Made by a program: the position numbers and the translations under genes. Of a stretch of DNA of 64,000 bases, positions 44,501 through 52,797 are shown piece after piece (positions within the stretch are counted from its first letter, which is position 1; every line of letters begins with the position of its first letter). The stretch comes from Thiomicrorhabdus sp. 6S3-12. GTDB taxonomy: Bacteria; Pseudomonadota; Gammaproteobacteria; Thiomicrospirales; Thiomicrospiraceae. Below the pieces are notes generated by a model. The model worked only from the letters and a program-made list of their open reading frames with translations, had not been told where the DNA came from and searched no databases. Location of the stretch: contig NZ_JAGETW010000003.1 in the NCBI RefSeq assembly GCF_017571475.1, forward strand, positions 186,001-250,000, written 5' to 3'.

Positions 44501-46433
44501 GCAACTCCAGGAAGAGTTGATTCAGGCTAAAGTCAGCGCGGAAAACGCCAACCGTGCAAAAAGCTTCTTTCTGGCCAATATGTCGCATGAAATCCGCACG
44601 CCTTTGAACGGCATTATCGGAATCAACGAGCTTTTGAGCAAAACCCTTTTGAACGAGACGCAGCAGGAATATCTGGAAAAATCGACTCGGACTTCCAAAG
44701 CGCTGATGAACATCATCAACGACATTCTCGACTATTCTAAAATCGAAGCCGGAAAAATCAGTTTTGAAAGCACTAAGTTCAATCTCAGCGAACTGCTTTC
44801 CAATCTCGCCGACCTCTTCTCGATCGAAGCCGAACACAAAGGCATCGAGCTGATATTCCTGATTGATCCGGAAATTCCGAACCAACTGATCGGAGACCCG
44901 TTAAGAATCTCCCAGGTGTTGAATAATCTGGTCGGTAATGCTCTGAAATTCACCTCTTCGGGTGAGATTATCATCTCCATGCGCAAGCTGTACAGCCATA
45001 ACAACCAAGTGGAATTCGAAACCCTGGTGACCGATACCGGTATCGGTATTTCGCCCGAACATCGACACCGTCTGTTCAAACCGTTCTCTCAGGCGGAAAG
45101 TTCCAACACCCGTAAATACGGTGGAACCGGGCTGGGGCTGATTATCAGTAAACAGCTGGTCGAACAGATGAGGGGTAGCATCTGGCTTGATGAAGACTAC
45201 CAGAAAGGCAGCCGCTTCGGCTTCACGCTGAAACTGGGATTCAAAAAGACCAGCGAAGACATTTTGCAGTCAACTGATTCCGGAGCGCCTTTCAGAGTGC
45301 TGGCCTTAATGAGCCGTCACGATGAAGCGGAAAACCTCAAGCAGACGCTGAATCTCGCACAGATGCGGACCGACCTCTGTACGAACCTTTCGGAATGCGA
45401 GCAAAAAGCGCAGCAGCGCACCTACAATGCCGTCATCCTTGAACTGCAAGGCAAAAGCCTGCAACGTATCGAAGAAGTGCTTCCTCTGGATTCTCTGCAC
45501 TGCCCGATCTATCTTTTGGGCAAACAGGGGCGTCAGGAACGCCTGCGCAAAGAGTTGAAAGAACGCAAACCACCGATGACCCGCCTGGTTCTAAAACCTG
45601 TCATCGCACACAAAATGCTTGAAATACTTCTGCACCCGGAAGAGATCAGAAGCGACTACGAAGACTCCGAACACCCGCTGCATTTCAGCGGCAACGTTTT
45701 GCTGGTCGAAGATAACGAAATCAACCTCTTTGTTGCCACCGACTTCCTGAAAGATCTCGGACTCGAAGTCGAACAGGCGAGAAATGGACAAGAAGCGGTC
45801 GAGATCGCTTCGCAGAAAACATTTGATCTGATCCTGATGGATTTGCAGATGCCGGTAATGGATGGGTTTGAGGCGGCCGTCAAAATCCGCGAGTTTGATT
45901 CCAATACTCCGATTGTTGCCTTAAGCGCGGCGGTGATGGAAGAAGACATAGATCTGTGCCGCGAATCCGGAATCAATCAACACCTGAGCAAACCGATCAC
46001 GCTCAGTAAACTGGAGTCAACTCTTGACGAATACCTACCGCGGCACGGCGCGGAAAATGAAAAACAGGAGCGAAAAAACAATCTTTTGAATTCCGAGGAA
46101 AAAGCTCCGCTCATTAATTTCACGGAGCTGCAGGAACGCTATCAGAAAACGGAAAAAATTCACTACCTGCTCGGCGAGTTTTTACAATCCTACCAAGACT
46201 TTATAGCGAACAACCAGAACAGTGACAGCGGTTCGGCAGCCTTCGACAGGGAAATACACACCCTGAAAGGCGTTAGCTCGGTCGTTTGTCTGGATCGGCT
46301 GTTTGAGTCCACTAAAGGCTTCTATCAAGCCAAAACGATTGAAGAAAAGCAAACCCTGCGTCCGGAATTGGAAAGCGTCCTGCAGGAAACTCTACAAGCA
46401 ATCCGCTCCTACCTACAGGACACGTCACCATAA
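41568..46433 (+). CDS. hybrid sensor histidine kinase with five PAS domains, REC and Hpt
   Basis: A 1621-residue membrane sensor. TM1 is near residues 10-28, a periplasmic double-Cache-like sensor covers about 30-300, and TM2 is near 303-325. About five PAS domains follow (roughly 330-985). The kinase core has H1007 in MSHEIRTPLNG, then N-, G1- and G2-boxes (QVLNNLVGNALKF, DTGIGI, GGTGLGL). A degenerate receiver comes next, then a true receiver with D1425 in LILMDLQMPVMDG, and a C-terminal Hpt with H1564 in REIHTLKGVSS. The layout is BarA/ArcB-like. No response regulator gene is adjacent, so its output is unknown. Confidence 0.93.
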   Translation: MKLISMATLKIGLALLTLSLLTVIAVYSIDRSFFHKNAVDTSYQQALHEIQYNESHFNEVLRDTADTLIAIEENSIFVNYLKNEGSKTALTDLLHGFARAHERIKQLQVIDQNGHEKIRITRNTRDSAPYLVESYKLSDLSERDYFIRARQDPYSMLHFSKLGSSRQNVQQNGEITATVRASLSSYDEDGFHGIVTVELFVQDLLKNLVTSPFLYNAILLDAQSYPICHYEKENNWGAYQNPPINLASEYQLTINQLAKVPVIEQNNQLAVRLNLPLEENLSLIVRIKPEYLQQLNKDHNRSYLVSSLVALALFILGAIIIFRLIKRQNRQLQQLNQQVLLASESARIGFWEFSLADRTFRFDKTLMNLWPFLKNKTLYSLDEIKLLPVPLAENLQQIDQEISNRALPFKGQFEIEIPWGKRHQNWRLQYKCMLDKTRQVICTGSCYEITDFKDYESQLLSQERRWKTALLGSGDSYWEWDIKTDRLYFSDRLCAILGYKENCHLPDMQQWLKLIHPEDLARSRKLLGELFQGQRNAYQNEIRVLDKNHQYRWLLDRGVVLNYDQSGKPEKMIGTHSDITERKTHELTAQRLTHEKQTLFNTIDSILITCDRDGIITHFNRTAELQLFYFSDKVVGKLSLLMLLNPIDFIRHAQKMHIDIPEKTLPLSFQSLYKIIEHQPVRAFTTQLRTRNNSTIPVMLSLFTKLDENREPNGLVLNATDLRPQKQLQERHDEFENKYYNLFEQSLDGILLIDAKTLKLMEFNQTSCKLLGFSPGELAELSLKDIDTEDATGSILKQIKKLEHRDVVSFESVLVDRSGQAKDVLIKIRKIHGQNRDLLYAILHDISDFKQIQNRLEEQSSRLIQAQSLGKLGSWTYNFISKKLNWSLEMFTIFEKNPLTFEPVFEDLTQDIHPDDRQRVLNTFLHAKEENSLFQVEYRVQMSDGRIKYVLERATFSSDENGETILAQGTVHDISETKQLQEELIQAKVSAENANRAKSFFLANMSHEIRTPLNGIIGINELLSKTLLNETQQEYLEKSTRTSKALMNIINDILDYSKIEAGKISFESTKFNLSELLSNLADLFSIEAEHKGIELIFLIDPEIPNQLIGDPLRISQVLNNLVGNALKFTSSGEIIISMRKLYSHNNQVEFETLVTDTGIGISPEHRHRLFKPFSQAESSNTRKYGGTGLGLIISKQLVEQMRGSIWLDEDYQKGSRFGFTLKLGFKKTSEDILQSTDSGAPFRVLALMSRHDEAENLKQTLNLAQMRTDLCTNLSECEQKAQQRTYNAVILELQGKSLQRIEEVLPLDSLHCPIYLLGKQGRQERLRKELKERKPPMTRLVLKPVIAHKMLEILLHPEEIRSDYEDSEHPLHFSGNVLLVEDNEINLFVATDFLKDLGLEVEQARNGQEAVEIASQKTFDLILMDLQMPVMDGFEAAVKIREFDSNTPIVALSAAVMEEDIDLCRESGINQHLSKPITLSKLESTLDEYLPRHGAENEKQERKNNLLNSEEKAPLINFTELQERYQKTEKIHYLLGEFLQSYQDFIANNQNSDSGSAAFDREIHTLKGVSSVVCLDRLFESTKGFYQAKTIEEKQTLRPELESVLQETLQAIRSYLQDTSP

Positions 46434-46491
46434 AACACCTTTAGCAGCACAGCTAAAAGTTATATTTTTCCATATCCCCTATTGCCAAAAA

Positions 46492-46515
46492 TAAAAAAAC
46501 CCGCCATAGGCGGGT
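46492..46515 (-). terminator. leftward-facing terminator-like hairpin
   Basis: ACCCGCC (46499-46505) pairs with GGCGGGT (46509-46515), loop ATA. The run of seven A residues before it becomes a T-tract only when read on the minus strand, so it is shaped to stop transcription coming from the right. Confidence 0.6.
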
Positions 46516-46671
46516 AATCAAAATATACGAAGCATAATAAACAATGAACTTTTCTAGCTACTTAAAACAAGTTAAATAAATTGTTTACCGTCGTTATTTT
46601 AATACCCCGCCTCCTCATTGCAACCATTTTATTAATGATTTTTATTAATCACACAATTGCAATCTAAACAC

Positions 46672-46694
46672 AAAAACAGTATATAACTGTTTTT
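46672..46694. promoter_or_regulatory. perfect inverted repeat upstream of the repeat-protein gene
   Basis: AAAAACAGT (46672-46680), spacer ATATA, and ACTGTTTTT (46686-46694). It may be an operator or a weak terminator; the sequence does not match LexA or Fur sites. Confidence 0.4.
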
Positions 46695-46917
46695 AATGTA
46701 TTTTTCTCAGTATTTAGGTAGGAAATTAGGCTCAAAATGTCCCATATTTACTTTTAACACTTAGTCATTAAAAAATTTTTACTGTAAAAGTCTTGTCAAT
46801 CTTCAGCAAATAAGTTAATTTTCTCTTCGTATTACCGCTTTTTAAACATCAGTATTTTGTTTTACAGCAGTCAAAAAAATAATTAAGTTACTTTTTTACA
46901 TAATTCAGGAGAAAGAC

Positions 46918-47934
46918 ATGCTCGTTTCACTACTAGGTCTTGAAACCCCAACTACTAAACATTCCGATGACGGCCTTGCTGCTGCTGTAGGTACATTGCA
47001 AAGCTTGCCAGTTGTCGGTGACTCCGTATCACCACTACTAGATACCCTTCACAGCCTTCCGCTTCTTGGCGAAGATGTACGTTTCGTAACCTCAACCCTG
47101 CATGCCATTCTTCCAGGCGAAACACTTATCAATGACGTTGTCGGCACTGTAACCAGCCTTCCAGTCGTCAGCGACGTTCTAGGACTTGTTGAATCAATCG
47201 ATAACAACGTTCTAGCCGGCATCACAGGCCCAGAAGGCCTTCTTCCTAACCTGCTAGGCCCAGAAGGTTTAGTGGGCGGCCTACTAGGTACCGTAGGCGG
47301 TCTTGTTGAAGGTCTACCGGTTGTTGGCGGCCTTCTTGGCGGCGCTGCAGACGGCGGGCTACTTGGTGGCCTTCTAGGTGAAGACGGACTGGTCGGCGGA
47401 CTACTAGGCGGTCTTCCAATCGTAGGTGACCTTCTAGGTGGTGCCGAAGGTGGACTTCTTGGCGGCCTTCTAGGTGGTGACGGCGGCCTATTGAACGGTC
47501 TTCCAATTGTCGGAGACCTTCTTGGAAGCAACGGTCTTGTTGGCGGTCTTCTAGGTGAAGACGGACTAGTCGGCGGACTGCTAAACACCTTGATCGGTGA
47601 GCACGGCGTTGTAACCGGTGTAGTTGATACTGTGACCGATCTTCTTGACGGTACTCTGGGTAACTTGCCAATCGTCGGTGATCTACTATCTGGTGGCGGC
47701 CTGCTTGGCGGTCTACTAGGCGGTGGTGATGGCGGCCTGCTAGGACTAGGTGATCTACTATCAGGCGACGATGGTCTGCTTGACGGTCTACTGGGTGGAA
47801 GCTCTGCGGATGCATCTGTTTCTGCTGGCGCCACCGTTGAAACCGGTGGTCTTCTTGGCGGGCTTCTTGGAGACAATGGTCTTCTTGGCGGTCTTCTAGG
47901 TGGTGACAACGGTCTTCTTGGCGGTCTTCTGTAA
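46918..47934 (+). CDS. low-complexity GLLGG-repeat protein
   Basis: A 338-residue protein dominated by Gly, Leu, Asp and Val. A recurring unit of the form GLPIVGDLLGG is followed by GLLGGLLGGDG or GLVGGLLGEDG blocks, and the chain ends in GLLGGLL. The first ~120 residues are less repetitive (TLQSLPVVGDSV, TLHSLPLLGEDV). No signal peptide is seen, and there is no cysteine or tryptophan. Automated annotation often names such proteins collagen-like, but there is no Gly-X-Y triplet pattern. Codon choice is unusual for the window, with many CTT and CTA leucines. AGGAGAAAGAC is a strong ribosome-binding site. Function unknown; a surface or matrix role is only a guess. Confidence 0.85.
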   Translation: MLVSLLGLETPTTKHSDDGLAAAVGTLQSLPVVGDSVSPLLDTLHSLPLLGEDVRFVTSTLHAILPGETLINDVVGTVTSLPVVSDVLGLVESIDNNVLAGITGPEGLLPNLLGPEGLVGGLLGTVGGLVEGLPVVGGLLGGAADGGLLGGLLGEDGLVGGLLGGLPIVGDLLGGAEGGLLGGLLGGDGGLLNGLPIVGDLLGSNGLVGGLLGEDGLVGGLLNTLIGEHGVVTGVVDTVTDLLDGTLGNLPIVGDLLSGGGLLGGLLGGGDGGLLGLGDLLSGDDGLLDGLLGGSSADASVSAGATVETGGLLGGLLGDNGLLGGLLGGDNGLLGGLL

Positions 47935-47961
47935 CAGTCTTAATTTAACAACAAGACTGAA

Positions 47962-48016
47962 AGGCCGATTCTCGGCCTGATTAAAAGGCGGTAACCTTCG
48001 AGTTATCGCCTTTTTT
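47962..48016 (+). terminator. double hairpin terminator after the repeat-protein gene
   Basis: AGGCCGA/TCGGCCT (47962-47978) is followed by a second hairpin AAAGGCGGTAAC/GTTATCGCCTTT (about 47984-48013) with a T-run. The second is a typical rho-independent terminator. Confidence 0.85.
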
Positions 48017-48140
48017 ATTTCCGTCAATTCGTGCAAAACATTGAGACTTTCTTGCCTGCAAGGGATTCCTATTTCACAAACTTACTTATTCAGTACAATG
48101 AAGCGAATTATCCATAACCAATTTCCCTACGGAGCCCTAT

Positions 48141-48794
48141 ATGGAGAGATCACGACTTGTAAAAAACCTAACGCCCTATCTCCTGCTCTTTTCAGCACTA
48201 TTCGCGCAAACAGCGGTTGCGGACGGTACAGACTCTCGGCAGTTAAAACAGCAGGAACAGCGTTATGCCATTTGCGCCGCGCTTGCAGAAACGCAGCAAC
48301 GCCAACAGTTCACTCAGAAATTACTCACACTTCATCAACAAAACAATCCATCTGTACCGACTGATGATCGACAGAAGTGGGTGAGACAAAAAATTGCCAC
48401 TTTCGAACGCAGCTATCACGAATATAGCCCGCAAAGTAAACAAAAACTTTTTGGTAAAATCTGTCTGACAGAAAACCTGCAGACGGACGAAAACTTTAAA
48501 GGATTACAAGTTTCAGAACTACCGGAAAGCTTGCAGAGTAAAATTCACATTATCGCGACATGCGCGCTTATTTCGAATTCCTACGGTCTGAAACAACAGG
48601 CTCAAAAGCTGACTGCGGCGAATACGTTGATCATTATCGCCGGCGGAATGAACGGCAAAAACCAAGCGCTGCAACAACTCGCCCGCATCCATCAGGAAGT
48701 CACCAATGAGCTGAAATCCCTAGACAAAACGCAGCTTAAAAACCAATTCACAACGAGCTGCAATCAAGTCAAGAAGATGCAGAACACGCAATAA
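48141..48794 (+). CDS. hypothetical secreted protein
   Basis: A 217-residue protein with a signal peptide (basic start, hydrophobic core LTPYLLLFSALFAQ, cleavage after AVA). The mature part is helical, Gln- and Lys-rich, with four cysteines (in YAICAAL, GKICLTE, ATCALIS and TTSCNQV) that could form two disulfides in the periplasm. I do not recognise a family. It is followed 14 bases later by a small membrane protein gene. Confidence 0.75.
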   Translation: MERSRLVKNLTPYLLLFSALFAQTAVADGTDSRQLKQQEQRYAICAALAETQQRQQFTQKLLTLHQQNNPSVPTDDRQKWVRQKIATFERSYHEYSPQSKQKLFGKICLTENLQTDENFKGLQVSELPESLQSKIHIIATCALISNSYGLKQQAQKLTAANTLIIIAGGMNGKNQALQQLARIHQEVTNELKSLDKTQLKNQFTTSCNQVKKMQNTQ

Positions 48795-48808
48795 TTACAG
48801 GAGAAAAC

Positions 48809-49045
48809 ATGGATATTTGGAGCAAAATCTTTTGGCAGGCAGGTCTGGGACTGAGTATCGTTGTCCTTTTTGTTGCTATCAGCGCTCTGATGAATGCTGA
48901 AAACGGGCAATTAACTGTCGAAAATTTGCAACATCTCAGCGGTACCTATAGCGCTCTATTCTCCACCTTGCAATTTGTTGTCTACCCCTGGCTGGCGCTC
49001 GGACTCTTTTTGCTGGTTCGTTTTATTTCGCGAAGATCCTCATAA
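48809..49045 (+). CDS. small two-helix membrane protein
   Basis: A 78-residue protein with two hydrophobic helices (LGLSIVVLFVAISALM and FVVYPWLALGLFLLVRFI) and a basic C-terminus. AGGAGAAAAC precedes the ATG. It is likely co-transcribed with the secreted protein gene just upstream. Function unknown. Confidence 0.72.
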   Translation: MDIWSKIFWQAGLGLSIVVLFVAISALMNAENGQLTVENLQHLSGTYSALFSTLQFVVYPWLALGLFLLVRFISRRSS

Positions 49046-49530
49046 TTATCCGATCCCGCACACTCCAATAAATACTCTGCTCGGCAATAAAATGCCGTCA
49101 GAGTGAACGTTTATCCTGTAGCAGACGCTTCGCTATATACCAAACACCACATCCAAATATAATTCCGCACAAAAGAGATTAGTTAACGCAATAGATTTTA
49201 TTATTGCAAAAAACGCATCAATACCCCTTAGTCATAAACTACAGCTATAGCCTTTCATTCTTTAATTTTATAAGAAAACCATAGTTGGCAATATAACAGA
49301 TACTTTTTTAACTGTTTGCTAAAAGCATATTTATTATTTATAAAAAAAACTTTTAACATAACCTCTTTTTATTGCAATAAGCGCAACAAAAGCTATAATG
49401 AGCAACTGTAAAAAAAATGCAAAAAGTACATTTTAATAACAATAAAAGCTTTTTAAATCAGACGCCACTGTTTTAAAGGCCGATCTTCATCTAACATGAA
49501 GTGAAAAATGATTATTTTGGGAGAAAAGCA
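49046..49530. other. 485-base AT-rich gap
   Basis: Holds a hairpin ACTCTG-CT-CGGCA / TGCCG-T-CAGAGT at about 49073-49105 without a T-tract. The rest is strongly AT-rich with many A-runs and no clear open frame. It probably carries the promoter of the HTH gene at 49531. Confidence 0.5.
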
Positions 49531-49779
49531 ATGAAGTTCAATGAACGCTTAAAATACTATATTGAATATAAGGGCATCATTAAGCACCGCGTTGCTGAAG
49601 TTGCCGGGATCACACCTAGCGCATTTTTCCGTTTCCTGAACGGAACCAGCACCATGAAGTCATCTAACATTGAGAAAATCAATGAAGTATGGCCGGAAAT
49701 GATCGCTTTTGCATTCTCGGTGGATCCTGATATTGCAAAACGCGCCAAAAAACTGAAGCTATCGGATGATGACGAGTAA
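49531..49779 (+). CDS. small XRE/Cro-like helix-turn-helix protein
   Basis: An 82-residue protein. FNERLKYYIEYKGIIKHRVAEVAGITPSAFFRFLNGTSTMKSSNIEKINEVWPEMIAFAF reads as a Cro/C1-type helix-turn-helix, followed by a charged tail (KRAKKLKLSDDDE). I chose ATG 49531, preceded by GGGAGAAAAGCA; an in-frame GTG at 49501 lacks a ribosome-binding site. It resembles small phage or plasmid repressors, but no phage genes are around. It is a single-gene unit ended by a terminator. Confidence 0.8.
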   Translation: MKFNERLKYYIEYKGIIKHRVAEVAGITPSAFFRFLNGTSTMKSSNIEKINEVWPEMIAFAFSVDPDIAKRAKKLKLSDDDE

Positions 49780-49798
49780 AAACCGCCATCCTCGAAAA

Positions 49799-49831
49799 TA
49801 AACCCGGAGCCAAAATACTCTGGGTTTTTTT
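49799..49831 (+). terminator. terminator after the HTH gene
   Basis: AAACCCGGAG pairs with CTCTGGGTTT (one G-T pair), loop CCAAAATA, followed by a run of T. Confidence 0.8.
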
Positions 49832-49945
49832 TCGCCCAGAATTCAACACCCACGCAACAGTAATTGCCGAAAATACTCAACGCTGGCGGTTGTTGTTTTA
49901 TACAAAAGCTATACAATCATTACTGTCCCAATTATGGAGAAAGTA

Positions 49946-51064
49946 ATGCATTATCACGGACGAGCTCAATTTCAGCATGGCGAAACCAGCGCCACCGGAA
50001 TATTAATCACCAACCTCGGTACTCCTGACGCACCAACCAAAGAAGCGTTAAGGCCTTACCTAAAAGAATTTCTAGAAGATCCTCGCGTTGTTGAGCCGCC
50101 TCCGGCCCGTTGGCTGTGGAAGCTGATTTTAAACGGCATCATTCTTAATACCCGCCCGGCAAAATCAGCGGAAGCCTATGCCAGCATCTGGGATTCAGAA
50201 GGTCCCGGCGCACCTCTGCTAAACATCACGCAGCGCCAGCTCGAAGGCATTAAGAAATCCGTTGAACCGCATTTCCAGGGCCGTGTGGAGTTTGCTCTGG
50301 CAATGCGCTACGGAAACCCTTCGATCGCCAGCGCTTTGCGAGAACTGCATGAAAAAGGCTGTCAGCGCATCGTCGTCTTGCCTCTATATCCGCAATATGC
50401 AGCGGCCACCACCGCCTCTACCTTTGATGCCGTGACGGCAGAATTGCAGACTTGGCGCTGGATTCCGGAACTGCGCTTTATTAACCACTACCATCGTCAC
50501 CCCGGTTATATCAAAGCGTTGGCTAACAGCATTCGGGAACATCAGGCGGAACATGGTAAGCCGCAATTGCTGGTGATGTCTTATCATGGCGTCCCTCAGC
50601 GCTACCTCGATAATGGCGATCCTTACCATTGCGAATGCCATGTAACTTCGCGTCTGGTGGCGGAAGAACTTGGTTTAAGCAAAGATGAATATAAGGTCAC
50701 TTTCCAGTCTCTTTTCGGTAAAGAAGAGTGGATTAAGCCATATACAGATGCAACCTTGAAGTCTTTGCCATCTCAAGGAATCAAGGATATTCAGGTGATC
50801 TGCCCGGGATTCTCGGCCGACTGCCTGGAAACCATTGAAGAGATCGACGAGGAAAACCGCGAATATTTCGAAGAAGCCGGCGGCGAGAAATTCAGTTACA
50901 TTAAATGCCTTAACGATCGCGAAGATCATACCGAGATGCTGGCAGAGCTTATTTTACAGCACACTCAAGGCTGGTATGAGCGCGACCAGTTCGATTCGCA
51001 GCAGGACTCTGCCGAAAGAGATCGCGTGAAAGAGAACGCCAACGCAATGGGCTGCCCTTTTTAA
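49946..51064 (+). CDS. hemH: ferrochelatase
   Basis: Inserts Fe(II) into protoporphyrin IX, the last step of heme synthesis. The protein is about 372 residues, with ILITNLGTPDAPT, FLEDPRVVE, YASIWDSEGPGAPLL, YPQYAAATTAS, the metal-site SYHGVPQRYLDNGDPYHCEC, TFQSLFGKEEWIKPYT and CPGFSADCLETIEEI. I prefer ATG 49946, which has GGAG seven bases upstream, over the ATG at 49934 that overlaps this site. Confidence 0.96.
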   Translation: MHYHGRAQFQHGETSATGILITNLGTPDAPTKEALRPYLKEFLEDPRVVEPPPARWLWKLILNGIILNTRPAKSAEAYASIWDSEGPGAPLLNITQRQLEGIKKSVEPHFQGRVEFALAMRYGNPSIASALRELHEKGCQRIVVLPLYPQYAAATTASTFDAVTAELQTWRWIPELRFINHYHRHPGYIKALANSIREHQAEHGKPQLLVMSYHGVPQRYLDNGDPYHCECHVTSRLVAEELGLSKDEYKVTFQSLFGKEEWIKPYTDATLKSLPSQGIKDIQVICPGFSADCLETIEEIDEENREYFEEAGGEKFSYIKCLNDREDHTEMLAELILQHTQGWYERDQFDSQQDSAERDRVKENANAMGCPF

Positions 51065-51083
51065 CAGGCCTTAGTCTCAAGCA

Positions 51084-51113
51084 TAAAAAAGCCGCAATTA
51101 AGCGGCTTTTTTT
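51084..51113. terminator. bidirectional terminator between hemH and citrate synthase
   Basis: AAAAAAGCCGC pairs with GCGGCTTTTTTT around AATTAA, symmetrical A and T tracts between two convergent genes. Confidence 0.9.
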
Positions 51114-51134
51114 CTCTCTGCCTGTAAAACAGGA

Positions 51135-52286
51135 TTACTTTCTTTCATCCAACGGCAGATAACACGCCTTGCCTTTGCCCGTATAAATCTGCGTCGGACG
51201 GAAAATACGGTTATTCTGCAATTGCTCGCGCCAGTGCGCCATCCATCCGGCGGAACGCGCCACTGCAAAAATCGGCGTAAACAGCCCCGGATCGAAGCCC
51301 ATTTCCTTATACAGAATTCCAGAATAGAAATCGACATTCGGGTAGACCCCTTTGTGACCAAGCAGTTCTTCACAAACTTTTTCCACTTCCAAAGCGGTAG
51401 CAAACGACTGGCTTAACTTGGCTGACTTGCCTTTGAGCAGATCATTGGACAATTTCTGCAAAATGGTCGCACGCGGGTCTTTGGTCTTGTACTCGCGGTG
51501 CCCCATTCCCCAAATCACTTTCTTATCGGCCAAACGCTGCTCGATATACGGTCGCGCATTTTCCGGAGAACCGATTTCGTCCAGCATCTCGATAACCTTC
51601 TGATTCGCTCCGCCGTGCAAAGGCCCGGAAAGCGATGCGATTGCCGACGAAATAACCGAACAAGGGTTGGCCAGAGTCGATCCGGTTACCATGGTCGTAA
51701 AGGTCGAGGCATTGATCGTATGTTCAGCGTGCAAAATAAGAATCGCATCCAACAGACGCGCCCAGTCTTTATCCGGCTCTTCGCCATTAAGCATATACAA
51801 AAAGTTTTCCGCATAAGTCAGGTCTTTACGCGGCTCGATCGGGTCAAAACCGTTACGCATATGCTCCCACATCGCAACCAGCGTTCCCATATGGGCGATG
51901 ATTTTAACGGTTACATCATTGATGTATTCCTGGTTTTCGGTACCGCCTTTCATATATTCGGTACTCGGATAAAAACTCGCCAGACTGGCAACCACCACCT
52001 GCAGCATATGCATCGGATGGGTTGTGCTTGGCAGGTTCTTCATGATCTCGCGGATATTGAATTTAACCCGACGGTTTTCTCGCAGCTGACGATCAAAATG
52101 GTTCAACTCTTCTGCGGCCGGCAACTCGCCAAACAAAAGCAAAAGCGTAGTCTCTTCAAAAGAAGAATATTCCGCCAGTTCCTGAATGTCGTAGCCGCGA
52201 TAGGTCAAAAGTCCTTTTTGACCATCAATAAAAGAGATCTGAGACTCCGTGGCCGGAACCCCCGCTAAACCTGGAATGTATTGCAT
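51135..52286 (-). CDS. gltA: citrate synthase
   Basis: Joins oxaloacetate and acetyl-CoA. The 383-residue protein is of the shorter type related to Gram-positive and methylcitrate synthases. Motifs: GVPATESQISFIDGQKGLLTYRGYDI, PMHMLQVVVASLASFYPS, HAEHTINASTFTTMV, SGPLHGGANQKVIEML, and the catalytic region WGMGHREYKTKDPRA. A 2-methylcitrate role cannot be excluded from sequence alone, but no prp genes are near. In an autotroph it may serve biosynthesis only. Confidence 0.92.
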   Translation of the reverse strand: MQYIPGLAGVPATESQISFIDGQKGLLTYRGYDIQELAEYSSFEETTLLLLFGELPAAEELNHFDRQLRENRRVKFNIREIMKNLPSTTHPMHMLQVVVASLASFYPSTEYMKGGTENQEYINDVTVKIIAHMGTLVAMWEHMRNGFDPIEPRKDLTYAENFLYMLNGEEPDKDWARLLDAILILHAEHTINASTFTTMVTGSTLANPCSVISSAIASLSGPLHGGANQKVIEMLDEIGSPENARPYIEQRLADKKVIWGMGHREYKTKDPRATILQKLSNDLLKGKSAKLSQSFATALEVEKVCEELLGHKGVYPNVDFYSGILYKEMGFDPGLFTPIFAVARSAGWMAHWREQLQNNRIFRPTQIYTGKGKACYLPLDERK

Positions 52287-52325
52287 AAGCTGCCCTGAAA
52301 TTAGTCAGTTTTTTGAGTGCGTATC

Positions 52326-52667
52326 TTATACGCTAAATGAAGAACCGCAACCACAGGTCGTAGTTGCATTAGGGTTTTCGATAACAAAGCGTGCGCCTTG
52401 TAAATCTTCCAAATAATCGATTTTTGCACCGACAAGATACTGGAAACTCATCGGGTCAACCAGAAGGGTCACGCCGTCTTTTTCCACAACCGTATCGTCG
52501 TCGGCCTGATTTTCGTCAAAGGTAAAACCATACGAAAAACCGGAACAACCGCCACCGGTGATATAAACACGCAGTTTCAGATTCGGGTTCTGTTCATCTT
52601 CGATTAAGCCGCTGACTTTGGACGCCGCCGCTTCGGTAAAAACTAGAGGTGCTGGTGTATCAGACAT
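52326..52667 (-). CDS. erpA: iron-sulfur cluster insertion protein ErpA
   Basis: A-type Fe-S carrier of 113 residues. The three cluster cysteines are in GGGCSGFSY and the C-terminal [11 protein letters not shown]. The start [16 protein letters not shown] is typical of ErpA. It is 130 bases downstream of argC on the same strand, with its own AAAAGGAAT ribosome-binding site. Confidence 0.96.
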   Translation of the reverse strand: MSDTPAPLVFTEAAASKVSGLIEDEQNPNLKLRVYITGGGCSGFSYGFTFDENQADDDTVVEKDGVTLLVDPMSFQYLVGAKIDYLEDLQGARFVIENPNATTTCGCGSSFSV

Positions 52668-52797
52668 ATCGGATTCCTTTTCATGTCATTGCCAAGCGCA
52701 AATAAAAAGCATTATAGCAAAAAAGAGAGGGGCTGATTAAGGCACTCTATAGTGCGCCACGCCGCCCCCGTCGCATTTTCTACCTGTTAACAAAACC

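Larger units (their letters stand above)
46434..46917. other. 484-base AT-rich gap before the repeat-protein gene
   Basis: Contains a leftward-facing terminator-like hairpin at 46492-46515, a perfect 9-bp inverted repeat at 46672-46694, and a weak promoter TTGTCA-N17-TAATTT (46793-46821) before the gene at 46918. No open frame of note. Confidence 0.5.

Noticed and set aside
47049-47909. 286-codon open frame on the minus strand within the repeat-protein gene (Pro/Arg/Ser-rich)
   Set aside because: It is the mirror of the Gly/Leu repeats: biased codons on the plus strand leave the antisense frame open. No ribosome-binding site, and its composition follows directly from the sense repeats.
49098-49172. 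24-residue hydrophobic frame on the minus strand (IIFGCGVWYIAKRLLQ)
   Set aside because: It would need a TTG start, has no ribosome-binding site, and its end overlaps a hairpin. It may be a gene remnant, but the support is too weak.
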